Below the pieces are notes generated by a model that ran no database searches, was not told the DNA's origin, and saw only the letters and a list, made by a program, of their open reading frames with translations. Position numbers and translations under genes: made by a program. A DNA stretch of 22,087 nt from Opitutia bacterium UBA957. Its GTDB lineage: Bacteria > Verrucomicrobiota > Verrucomicrobiia > Opitutales > UBA953. Where the stretch lies: NCBI GenBank assembly GCA_002293065.1, contig DBCN01000135.1, positions 2,981 through 25,067 on the forward strand, in the 5' to 3' direction. Below are positions 1-6,365 of this stretch, piece by piece. Each line of letters starts with the position of its first letter. Within the stretch, counting starts at the first letter, position 1.

Positions 1-1728
1 GACACCATGGACGTCGGCGACGTCTACGGGTCGGGTTCGCCGACGGGGGTCGCCATCTACGAGAACGGCGCGCTCGGGGCCGCTTGGAACGGCACGCTGC
101 TGAACTGCGAACCATCCCGCAACACGATCTTCGGCTACAAGCTGCAGCCGCGGAAGGGCGCCTTCGCGCTTAATGAGGCCATGCGTAAGGACTTCATCAC
201 TTCGAACCCGGCGCGCGAATTCGAAGGCACCGACTTCCATCGCATCAAGACCCCGGGCAAGAGCGGAGAGCACATCTGGTTCCGTCCGTCCGATGTCGCC
301 GTCGGTCCCGATGGCGCGATCTACGTCGCCGATTGGTTCGACACGCGCGTCGGTGGCCACCAGACGCTCGACGACACCTGCACCGGCGCGATCTACCGGA
401 TCGCCCCGAAGGGCTTCAAGTCCGTGATCCCCAAGCTCGACCTCTCCAGCCCGGCCGGCGCGGTCGAGGCCTTGCGCAGTCCCGCGGTGAATGTCCGTCA
501 CCTTGGTTTCAACGCCGCCAAGGGCTTCGGCGTGAAGGCTCTGCCTGCCGTGCTCGAACTCGCCAAGGACGCCAATCCCTACGTCGCCGCCCGCGCCGTG
601 TGGCTCTTGCCCTACCTGGGTGACGAAGGCGTCGCCCGGGCCAAGGAACTCCTCAAGGACGCCAACCCGGCCAATCGCCGCCTCGCGTTCCAGTCCCTGC
701 GCCGCGCCAACCACGACGTCCTCGCCGCCTCCGCGGCGCTGGCCGCCGATCCCGATGTCGCCGTCCGTCGCGACGTGGCCACCTCGCTCCACACCGTCGC
801 CGCCGACAAGGCCGTGCCGATCCTCGTCGAACTCGCCAAGCACCTCGACGTGACCGACAAGAACTCGCTCGCCGCCTTCGGCATCGGTGCCGCCGGCAAG
901 GAGTCGGCGGTCTGGGCCGCGGTGAAGGCGGCTTCCGTCAAGAACGGCGAAACCTGGCCGACCCATGTTGCCCGCATCGCTTGGGTACTGCACACTCCGG
1001 AGATGGTGAACGAACTCGCCGCGCAGGCCAGCGGCCAGAAGGTGCCCGCTGCCCAACGAACGTTGGCGACCGAGACCCTCTCGTTTGTCGAGTCGAAGGA
1101 GGCCGCCCTCGCCATGATCAAGCTCGCCGGGGAAGGTTCGCCGGTGAAGGGCGAAGCCGCCACTTGGGCGTTGATGCGCATGACCGGCACATGGTCGGCC
1201 TTTGATATTCGCTCCGAACTGAAGAAGGCCGGCGTCTACGACGAAGCCAAGGTCACGGTGGTCCCGGCCCCGGTCCCCGAGGCCCCTAAGGCCACCTATA
1301 CGGTCCAGGACGTCCTCTCCAAGAAGGGCGACGCCACCCGGGGTGGGGAACTCGTCCAGCGTTGCACCATGTGCCACCAAGTCGGGGCCAACGGCCCGAG
1401 CTACGGGCCTGAACTTCGTGGTTTCGCCGCCCGTCATGGCGTGGAATCCCTTGTCACCGCCATCGTGGAGCCCTCGGCGAGCATCGCCCTTGGCTACGAA
1501 GGCTCGACCTTGAAGCTCAAGGCAGGCGGCCAGATCGACGGGCTCATTCAGTCCAATAACGACCCGGTGGTCGTCAAATCGGCGGGTGGCGTCTCCCAGC
1601 TCGTTCCCAAGAACCGTATCGCGGGACAGTCCAAATTGAACCGTTCCCTGATGCTTTCGTCCGATCAGCTTGGGCTGACGGCTCAGGATGTGGCCGATAT
1701 CGCCGCCTGGCTCGCCACCTATAACTAA
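1..1728 (+). CDS. PVC-type CxxCH heme-binding protein with propeller end and HEAT repeats (5' truncated)
   Basis: This is the C-terminal part of a large cytochrome-like protein of the kind common in Planctomycetes and Verrucomicrobia (membrane-bound dehydrogenase domain plus PVC heme domain, TIGR02604/TIGR02603 type). The reading frame is open at the window edge, so the real start lies upstream. The ATG at base 7 falls inside a propeller domain and is not the start. Numbering from that Met, residues 1-130 carry propeller signatures (PSDVAVGPDGAIYVADWFD, then TGAIYRIAP). Residues about 145-380 are HEAT-like helical repeats. The C-terminal domain has the heme motif CTMCH (C453, C456, H457), followed by a GPELRGF element and an AAWLATYN end. 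The family is thought to act in the periplasm in oxidation of sugars or alcohols, but the substrate is unknown. The family call is firm; the substrate cannot be inferred. Confidence 0.88.
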   Translation, partial: DTMDVGDVYGSGSPTGVAIYENGALGAAWNGTLLNCEPSRNTIFGYKLQPRKGAFALNEAMRKDFITSNPAREFEGTDFHRIKTPGKSGEHIWFRPSDVAVGPDGAIYVADWFDTRVGGHQTLDDTCTGAIYRIAPKGFKSVIPKLDLSSPAGAVEALRSPAVNVRHLGFNAAKGFGVKALPAVLELAKDANPYVAARAVWLLPYLGDEGVARAKELLKDANPANRRLAFQSLRRANHDVLAASAALAADPDVAVRRDVATSLHTVAADKAVPILVELAKHLDVTDKNSLAAFGIGAAGKESAVWAAVKAASVKNGETWPTHVARIAWVLHTPEMVNELAAQASGQKVPAAQRTLATETLSFVESKEAALAMIKLAGEGSPVKGEAATWALMRMTGTWSAFDIRSELKKAGVYDEAKVTVVPAPVPEAPKATYTVQDVLSKKGDATRGGELVQRCTMCHQVGANGPSYGPELRGFAARHGVESLVTAIVEPSASIALGYEGSTLKLKAGGQIDGLIQSNNDPVVVKSAGGVSQLVPKNRIAGQSKLNRSLMLSSDQLGLTAQDVADIAAWLATYN

Positions 1729-1753
1729 GCCCGAGGCTCTATTCTGGCTTTTC

Positions 1754-1785
1754 AGGGGGTTTTCCGCGAGGAAAGCCCCCTTTTA
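1754..1785 (+). terminator. Rho-independent terminator after the PVC heme gene
   Basis: An 11-bp stem has left arm GGGGGTTTTCC at 1755-1765, loop GCGA, and right arm GGAAAGCCCCC at 1770-1780, with one G-U pair. A flanking A-T pair extends it. It is followed directly by TTTT. It lies 26 bases after the stop codon and separates the cytochrome gene from the ribosomal cluster. Confidence 0.9.
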
Positions 1786-1903
1786 ATTTCCCGCTTGCTT
1801 CCGTGGCCGGGCTTCTCAAGTTCGACCCTCCTTTCCCTAGGCAAGGCACGGCCGCACAACGCGGGCCCGCGACTTACCAGGCTCCCAAAGACCTTTACAC
1901 ACC
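1786..1903 (+). promoter_or_regulatory. Leader/promoter region of the rplY cluster, no clear promoter seen
   Basis: The gap between the terminator and rplY should contain the promoter of the rplY-pth-rpsF-ssb-rplI cluster. I find no convincing -35/-10 pair. It does hold a perfect 12-base palindrome, CGCGGGCCCGCG, at 1860-1871, about 30 bases before the start codon. This could be chance in GC-rich DNA or part of a leader structure. No Shine-Dalgarno sequence precedes the rplY ATG. Confidence 0.3.
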
Positions 1904-2590
1904 ATGAAGCAGCTCAGTCTCACCGTCTCCAATCGTCAGAACCTTGGCCGTGGCCACTCCCGTCGTATGCGCAACGCGGGTTCCATTCCGGCCATCATCT
2001 ATGGTCCTGCCGGCAACCACAGCGTTTCCGTCGAACAGGAGAAGTTCCGCGACCTCATGCGTGCCAAGGGCACCGCTGCCGCCCTCATCGAGCTCACCCT
2101 CGAAGGGAAGAAGATGCTCTCCATCATCAAGGAGTTCCAGCGTCACCCCATCACCCAGAAGTTCCTCCACATCGACATCCAGCAGATCGACCCGAACGCT
2201 CCGATGAGCGCCGCGATCCCGATCCGCGTGGTCGGCGAGGCCTATGGCGTGAAGACCGATGGCGGCACCCTCGCGATCGTCTCCCAGACCGTCAATGTCC
2301 GCTGTTTGCCGAAGGATCTCCCTGAATTCATCGAAGTCGACGTGACCGAGCTGAAGGTCAACGAGTCCATCCACGTCGGCGCCCTCAAGGCTCCGGCTGG
2401 CATCACTTTCCCTGGCGACCCTGCCCGTGTCGTTGTGGTCTGCTCCGAAATGGCCGAAGAAGAAGCCGCTCCCGAAGCCGCCGCTGCCGCTCCGGTCGCG
2501 GGCGCCGAAGGTGCTGCCGCTCCGGCCGCGGGTGCCGCGGCTCCGGCCGCTGGTGCTGCTCCGGCTGCTGCTCCGGCCGCCAAGAAGTAA
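1904..2590 (+). CDS. rplY: 50S ribosomal protein bL25 (L25/TL5/CTC family)
   Basis: This is the ribosomal protein that binds 5S rRNA in the large subunit. It is the long, two-domain CTC/TL5 form rather than the short E. coli form. The N-terminal 5S-binding domain (about residues 1-95) shows the typical NLGRGHSRRMRNAGSIPAIIYG stretch in pieces. The β-rich C-terminal domain (about 100-181) contains the family's IPIRVVGEA segment and its VDVTELKVNESIHV segment. From residue 182 a low-complexity Ala/Pro/Gly tail of 47 residues ends in KK; tails like this vary between species. The gene is first in a cluster with pth, 42 bases upstream of it, a common neighbour pair. There is no Shine-Dalgarno motif; ACACACC precedes the ATG. 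Confidence 0.95.
   Translation: MKQLSLTVSNRQNLGRGHSRRMRNAGSIPAIIYGPAGNHSVSVEQEKFRDLMRAKGTAAALIELTLEGKKMLSIIKEFQRHPITQKFLHIDIQQIDPNAPMSAAIPIRVVGEAYGVKTDGGTLAIVSQTVNVRCLPKDLPEFIEVDVTELKVNESIHVGALKAPAGITFPGDPARVVVVCSEMAEEEAAPEAAAAAPVAGAEGAAAPAAGAAAPAAGAAPAAAPAAKK
2463..2586 (+). repeat. Low-complexity Ala/Pro coding repeat in the rplY tail
   Basis: Degenerate repeats around GCTCCGGCCGC encode the alternating Ala-Pro-Ala-Gly tail of bL25. The unit is imperfect (GCTCCGGCCGCGGGTGCC, then GCTCCGGCCGCTGGTGCT). Such tracts can change length by slippage. Confidence 0.6.
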
Positions 2591-2632
2591 TTTCCGCGCC
2601 GGGCGTCCCCGGCACCTGTTCTTTGAAGTCAG

Positions 2633-3217
2633 ATGGTATTCTCGGTCATCGCCGCCCTCGGCAATCCCGGCAAGGAATACATCGCCACCCGCCACAATGC
2701 GGGCTGGATCATCCTGGATGCGCTGGCCACCAAGGCTGGCGCGGAGTGGAAGCACGAAAGCCGTTTCCCGGCCGCCGTGGCCAAGACCACCTTCGGTGGT
2801 CGGCAGGTCTTCCTCGTCAAGCCGCAGTCGTTCATGAACTTGAGCGGCGAACCCTTGGCCGGCTTCCTCCACTTCCATCGCCTCCCCGCCGCCGAAATGG
2901 TCGTCCTCCACGACGATATCGCCTTCGAACCCGGCCAGATGCGACTTTCCCTAGGTGGCTCCGCGGCTGGTCACAACGGCATCGCCAGTTGTATCCAGCA
3001 TTTCGGCGAAGCGTTCGTCCGAGCTCGTCTCGGCATCGGTCCCAAGCGGCACCCCGCCCAAGACCTCGCCGACCATGTGCTCGGCAAATTCCCGGCCGAA
3101 GACCTGCAGCGCCTCCACCAAGCTACCCCTGACTTCCTCTTAGGACTAGAAACCCTGATTTCCCGCGGCCTCCCGGCCGCCCAAAACTTCACCAACAGAA
3201 AACCACCATTACCATGA
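2633..3217 (+). CDS. pth: Peptidyl-tRNA hydrolase
   Basis: This cytoplasmic enzyme cleaves the ester bond of peptidyl-tRNA released from stalled ribosomes, recycling tRNA. At 194 aa it has normal length for bacterial Pth. The active-site residues are all visible: N11 and H21 in ALGNPGKEYIATRHNAGW, N69 in KPQSFMNLSGE, D94 in VVLHDDIAF, and N115 in GSAAGHNG. That last motif is usually SAGGHNG, so one Gly is replaced by Ala here. The stop codon overlaps the rpsF start (ATGA at 3214-3217), which implies translational coupling. Only a weak GAAG lies before the start. The assignment is secure. Confidence 0.96.
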   Translation: MVFSVIAALGNPGKEYIATRHNAGWIILDALATKAGAEWKHESRFPAAVAKTTFGGRQVFLVKPQSFMNLSGEPLAGFLHFHRLPAAEMVVLHDDIAFEPGQMRLSLGGSAAGHNGIASCIQHFGEAFVRARLGIGPKRHPAQDLADHVLGKFPAEDLQRLHQATPDFLLGLETLISRGLPAAQNFTNRKPPLP

Positions 3218-3522
3218 CCACCGCCACGATTCGCCGCGCCTACCGCGTCAGCCTGATCCTCGACCTCCGCGGTTCCGCCGAGGCCCCCGAGGCCGCTATC
3301 GAACGCCTGAAGGAAATCCTTAAGTCCGTCGACTGCAAGGTCACCGAGGTCGAAAACCTCGGCCAGCGCGAGTTCAGCCGCGCCGTCGACCGCAAGTTCC
3401 TCTCCGGTCTCTACGTCCAGTTCCACTTCGAAGGTCCGGTCACCGCCCCGACCGCCTTCGCCGACAAGCTTCGCCTCGACCGCACCGTGGATCGCATCCT
3501 CGTGCAGTCGGTCCGCGCCTAA
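3214..3522 (+). CDS. rpsF: 30S ribosomal protein bS6
   Basis: This is the small-subunit protein of the central domain that pairs with bS18 on 16S rRNA. At 102 aa it has the expected length. It shows the S6 pattern of a β-strand (YRVSLILDLR), a helix (APEAAIERLKEILKSV), and a strand pair around YVQFHFEGP, ending in a DRILVQSVRA strand. The start overlaps the pth stop by four bases, and ssb follows after 24 bases. TTACC precedes the ATG, with no Shine-Dalgarno motif. The S6-SSB order is widespread in bacteria. The bS18 partner gene that often follows is not present here. Confidence 0.95.
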   Translation: MTTATIRRAYRVSLILDLRGSAEAPEAAIERLKEILKSVDCKVTEVENLGQREFSRAVDRKFLSGLYVQFHFEGPVTAPTAFADKLRLDRTVDRILVQSVRA

Positions 3523-3546
3523 GCCCCCGCTCGTCTCCTCACAACC

Positions 3547-3981
3547 ATGGCCTCGTCCTTCAATCGCGTGATCCTCGCCGGCAATATGACCCGCGATCCG
3601 GAAGCGCGGGCGTTGCCCTCTGGCCAGGCCCTCACCAAGTTCTCCCTCGCCGTCAACCGCGCCTACACCACCAAGGAAGGCGAAAAGCGCGAGGAAGTCA
3701 CTTACGTCGACATCGAGAGCTACGGCAAGCAGGCTGAAATCATCGCCAAGTATTGCGGCAAAGGTTCCGGCATCCTCGTCGAAGGCCGCCTCAAGCTCGA
3801 CCAGTGGGAAGACAAGAAGACCGGCGAGAAGCGCTCGCGCCTCGGCGTCGTCCTCGAAAACTTCACGTTCATCGGCGGCAAGGCCCAAGGCGGCGAAGAC
3901 GGCGGTTCGGCTCCGCGCTCCCGCGGTGGCGACACCCCGGCGCCTTCCGGCGACCACGGCGGCGACGACGTCCCCTTCTAA
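3547..3981 (+). CDS. ssb: Single-stranded DNA-binding protein
   Basis: SSB coats single-stranded DNA during replication, repair and recombination. The 144-aa protein has an N-terminal OB fold (about residues 1-112) with the typical start FNRVILAGNMTRDPEAR and the later WEDKKTGEKRSRLGVV segment. A flexible Gly-rich linker follows, then the acidic tip DDVPF, which in other bacteria recruits partner proteins. It lies 24 bases after rpsF and 36 bases before rplI, presumably in one operon. The upstream sequence CACAACC contains no Shine-Dalgarno motif. Confidence 0.96.
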   Translation: MASSFNRVILAGNMTRDPEARALPSGQALTKFSLAVNRAYTTKEGEKREEVTYVDIESYGKQAEIIAKYCGKGSGILVEGRLKLDQWEDKKTGEKRSRLGVVLENFTFIGGKAQGGEDGGSAPRSRGGDTPAPSGDHGGDDVPF

Positions 3982-4017
3982 ATCCAACCCTCACTTTAAC
4001 CCAAGCAAGACACCACC

Positions 4018-4575
4018 ATGGCATTCACCGAAGTTTTACTCATCAAGCCTGTCGACGGCCTCGGCGCCGAAGGCGAGCAGGTCCGCGTCCGCGCGGGCTA
4101 CGCGCGCAATTTCCTGCTCCTGCAGGGCATCGCGCTCCCCGTCAATCGCGCCAACACCAAGTACATCGAGTCCCTGAAGAAGGCCCGCGACGCCCGCGAA
4201 GCCAAGGACCTCGAGTCCGCCACCGCGACCTCCGCCAAGCTGGCCGCCCTCAAGCTCGTCTTCGCCGTCAAGACCGGTGAAGGTGGCAAGATGTTCGGTG
4301 CGATCAGCACCGCGGAAATCGCCGCCAAGCTCGCCGAGCACGGCATCGAGCTGGAGCGCAAGCGCATCCACCTCGGCCAGGGTCCGGTCAAGGTCCTCGG
4401 CAAGCATCTCACGACCATCCGCCTCCACGCTTCCGTCTCGGTCGAGCAGGAGTTCGAAGTGGTTTCCGAGAACCCGATCGAGCCGGTCGCCGAAGAAGCC
4501 GAAGAAGCTCCGGAACGCTCTGAACGCGATCAGAAGCCGCGTAAGCCACGCAAGGATAAGAAGGAAACCAAGTAA
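4018..4575 (+). CDS. rplI: 50S ribosomal protein bL9 with charged C-terminal extension
   Basis: bL9 is an elongated large-subunit protein near the L1 stalk. The N-terminal domain is clear: GAEGEQVRVRAGYARNFLL, matching the family signature around GYARNFL. A long connecting helix (about residues 48-80) and a C-terminal domain (about 82-150) follow. The family is usually about 148 aa; this protein has 185. The extra residues from about 153 are first acidic (AEEAEEAPERSE) and then basic (KPRKPRKDKKETK), and probably disordered. It is last in the cluster and is followed by an intrinsic terminator. ACCACC precedes the ATG; no Shine-Dalgarno motif is seen. Confidence 0.94.
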   Translation: MAFTEVLLIKPVDGLGAEGEQVRVRAGYARNFLLLQGIALPVNRANTKYIESLKKARDAREAKDLESATATSAKLAALKLVFAVKTGEGGKMFGAISTAEIAAKLAEHGIELERKRIHLGQGPVKVLGKHLTTIRLHASVSVEQEFEVVSENPIEPVAEEAEEAPERSERDQKPRKPRKDKKETK

Positions 4576-4601
4576 GCCTTCCGTTCTTACCCTGCCGAAA
4601 G

Positions 4602-4626
4602 CCCGCTCCCTGAGCGGGTTTTTTTT
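4602..4626 (+). terminator. Rho-independent terminator after rplI
   Basis: Stem CCCGCTC (4602-4608), loop CCT, and complementary arm GAGCGGG (4612-4618) are followed by eight T residues. It ends only 10 bases before the stop codon of the convergent gene. On the minus strand the hairpin has just a short TTT on its far side, so it is a poor terminator in that direction. Confidence 0.93.
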
Positions 4627-4635
4627 GGCCTAGGC

Positions 4636-6135
4636 TCAGCGTGCCTTAAGCCAATCAGGGCTGCTGATCATGAATTCGAGTTGGCCTTTGTAGAAGTTGA
4701 GCTGACCGAGCCAGCGGACGGCTTGACCTTTTTTCGTGGCCTTGACCGTCTTCAGCAAAGTTTCATCGGGCACGTAAAGCGCGTATCGTTTACCGTCGAT
4801 TAGGAGCGACGGCTTGGCCCCGCCGTTGAAGGTGCCTTCGAGGACGAAGATGGCGCCGATTTGCCGGGCGGTCTCATCTGGGCTCAAGGTGGCAATCGAG
4901 GAGGCGTTGCCGAACTTGGCGACGTCGAGCATCGTCGGGAAGGCTGCGAGGCCCTCGCTCGGTGAGAGCTCGGGGCGGGTCAGCGGGGCGGTGGCCGGCT
5001 TGGGATGAATCGTGAATTCGGCCTTAAGCGGGAAGTGGTCGCTGACGCCGGCGCCCGGGCCGTAGTTGGTCCAGCGCCAGGGAGTGACGGGGTAGGCGTG
5101 GGCATTCAGTCCGGGAAGGATCACCGCCCCGAAGCTGCCGGGAACGTAGTCCAAGCCCTGGCCGTCGGCTAGTCCCTGCGAGATGATGAGGTGCATCAGC
5201 GTCCCCCATTCGCCGCGGTACTCATCGGACTTCCGGGCCATTGGTTCGACGTCATACCAGAGGTTGTAAAGGTCGGCGCTGCCGTTCGCCAGTTTGGCGG
5301 GATCGCCTTGGGAGCGCAGGACGTCCTGGATGCCGGTCTTGGTCATGGCCGGATAGCGCTGCTTTTGATTGTAATGCGAGTTCAGATCCCCCCCGAAGAC
5401 GATGTTCGCGCGTGCGTTCGCCTTGAGGATTTCGTCGATGCGGGCCCGGGCCACGCCGGCGTTTTGGATGCGGGTGATTTCCGTGGCCGGGCTGCCGGCA
5501 CCGCTCTTCCAGTGGTTGGCGAAGACGAACACGGCCTCCCCGCCGACATCGAGTTCCGCCTCCACGATGGTCCGCGCCGCCTGTACGCGGTGTTGGCGAA
5601 CCGCCTTGATGGGGAGGCGCGTGAGGATGGCGCAATGGATGGCCTCCTGCGTCAAGTCCTGGATATCGCCGAGCACGATCTTGTAGCCGCTCAGACCTTC
5701 ATCTTCCAAGGCCTTGAGCAGCCAGGCTTCAATCGGCGCACCCGCCAATTCGACGGGCAGCTCGCCCTTCAGGAGGTCGCGGTAGTTTCGACCGCGATAA
5801 GCGGCGATGAAGGCCTCCGGCGTGGTGGCAGAAGCGGGCGTGTGATCCGCCTCGAGCTCGCCCAGGATGAGCACATCAGGCCCGCGGCCGTCTTGGCTGG
5901 ACTTGATGACGGCGGCGATCCGGCTGAGCTTGCTGGCCAGCTTCTCGGGCGTCCAGCGCTCCGGGCGCGTGCCTGTCACGACGAAGTCCTCATAGAGCGA
6001 TACCTCATCGAGGTCGAAGAGGTTCTCCACGTTGAAGGCCATCACGCTGAAGCGCGGCGCGGGCGGCGCGGATGTTTCCGCCGCCCAGACAAGCGAGGTA
6101 AATAGGATGAGGCAGGCGGAGAAGAGGCGTTTCAT
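4636..6135 (-). CDS. Exported endonuclease/exonuclease/phosphatase-family protein with C-terminal OB-like domain
   Basis: This is a metal-dependent phosphodiesterase-fold enzyme, probably acting on DNA or another phosphoester outside the cytoplasm. A Sec signal peptide covers about residues 1-19 (MKRLFSACLILFTSLVWAAE). The catalytic set of the family is present: N35/E37 in MAFNVENLFD, E93/E95 in LGELE, N207-H208 in ANHWKSG, D250/N252 in GGDLNS, and D366-H367 in VSDHFP. Residues about 405-499 form a separate β-rich segment (IFVLEGTF...LLIDGKRYALYV...WLGQLNFYKGQLEFMI), which looks like an OB fold, as in some secreted nucleases. At 499 aa it is longer than the catalytic domain alone. It stands alone on its strand, convergent with rplI and divergent from the PEP-CTERM gene. 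The substrate is inferred, not shown. Confidence 0.85.
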   Translation of the reverse strand: MKRLFSACLILFTSLVWAAETSAPPAPRFSVMAFNVENLFDLDEVSLYEDFVVTGTRPERWTPEKLASKLSRIAAVIKSSQDGRGPDVLILGELEADHTPASATTPEAFIAAYRGRNYRDLLKGELPVELAGAPIEAWLLKALEDEGLSGYKIVLGDIQDLTQEAIHCAILTRLPIKAVRQHRVQAARTIVEAELDVGGEAVFVFANHWKSGAGSPATEITRIQNAGVARARIDEILKANARANIVFGGDLNSHYNQKQRYPAMTKTGIQDVLRSQGDPAKLANGSADLYNLWYDVEPMARKSDEYRGEWGTLMHLIISQGLADGQGLDYVPGSFGAVILPGLNAHAYPVTPWRWTNYGPGAGVSDHFPLKAEFTIHPKPATAPLTRPELSPSEGLAAFPTMLDVAKFGNASSIATLSPDETARQIGAIFVLEGTFNGGAKPSLLIDGKRYALYVPDETLLKTVKATKKGQAVRWLGQLNFYKGQLEFMISSPDWLKAR

Positions 6136-6212
6136 GGATACAGGGTATAGTCATCATTCTCGAGTGAGGACTTTAGCCCACGGCAAAAATGTGAAGAGCA
6201 CGTGTCAACGAT

Positions 6213-6234
6213 GTCACGACCATTGGTCGCTGAC
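6213..6234. promoter_or_regulatory. Candidate operator palindrome
   Basis: CGACCA-T-TGGTCG at 6217-6229 is a perfect 13-base palindrome with one central base. It is extended by GTCA (6213-6216) and TGAC (6231-6234) with one unpaired C. The total is a 22-base near-symmetric site, the usual size for a dimeric repressor or activator, located between two divergent genes. No specific regulator family is recognised. Confidence 0.4.
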
Positions 6235-6319
6235 GTCATTTCGGCAGGTGGTGGGTTTGGCATCTGCCCGTCACGGGTCCGCCTAGAACATGTAACCGGT
6301 GTGGCGGCTTTCATGGTCG

Positions 6320-6337
6320 AGCCCCGCTGAGCGGGCT
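6320..6337 (+). promoter_or_regulatory. Hairpin upstream of the PEP-CTERM gene
   Basis: AGCCCCGC and GCGGGCT pair around a TGA loop with one bulged C. There is no following T run, so it is not a terminator for the plus strand. It ends 28 bases before the start codon and could be a leader hairpin or simply promoter-proximal symmetry. Confidence 0.3.
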
Positions 6338-6351
6338 TCAGCGTGTCATCA

Positions 6352-6357
6352 TAATAT
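6352..6357 (+). promoter_or_regulatory. Possible -10 box (TAATAT) directly before the PEP-CTERM start codon
   Basis: TAATAT resembles a σ70 -10 element and ends only eight bases before the ATG. If used, transcription would begin at or within a few bases of the start codon and give a leaderless mRNA. This would agree with the absence of a Shine-Dalgarno motif. No good -35 lies 16-18 bases upstream, so support is weak. Confidence 0.25.
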
Positions 6358-6365
6358 TAGTACAT

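Larger units (their letters stand above)
6136..6365. promoter_or_regulatory. Divergent intergenic region between the EEP enzyme and the PEP-CTERM gene
   Basis: These 230 bases must hold promoters for both genes. A TTGACA hexamer reads on the minus strand at 6208-6203, but no good -10 lies at normal spacing. On the plus strand a TAATAT hexamer at 6352-6357 sits just before the PEP-CTERM ATG. Several short palindromes and repeated GTCA words fill the middle, and the best is listed separately. The word GTCATCAT occurs at 6150-6157 and again at 6345-6352, close to each start codon. No ORF or RNA gene is evident. Confidence 0.4.

Noticed and set aside
7..1728. ATG at base 7 in an ACCATGG context as the true start of the PVC heme gene
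   Set aside because: The protein from this Met begins in the middle of a propeller domain without a signal peptide, and the frame is open to the window edge. The gene is treated as 5' truncated.
1895..3987. Two 338-codon minus-strand frames (1895-2911 and 2971-3987) opposite rplY-ssb
   Set aside because: Both are shadows of ribosomal-cluster genes with Gly/Asp-rich translations and no family features.
5191..6105. A 304-codon plus-strand frame opposite the EEP enzyme
   Set aside because: It is antisense to all the catalytic motifs of a clear enzyme and has no recognisable motif of its own.
6240..6300. A tRNA-like or small RNA gene in the divergent region
   Set aside because: A CCCGT-C-ACGGG palindrome and GC-rich blocks caught attention, but no T-arm, acceptor stem or anticodon arm can be assembled.
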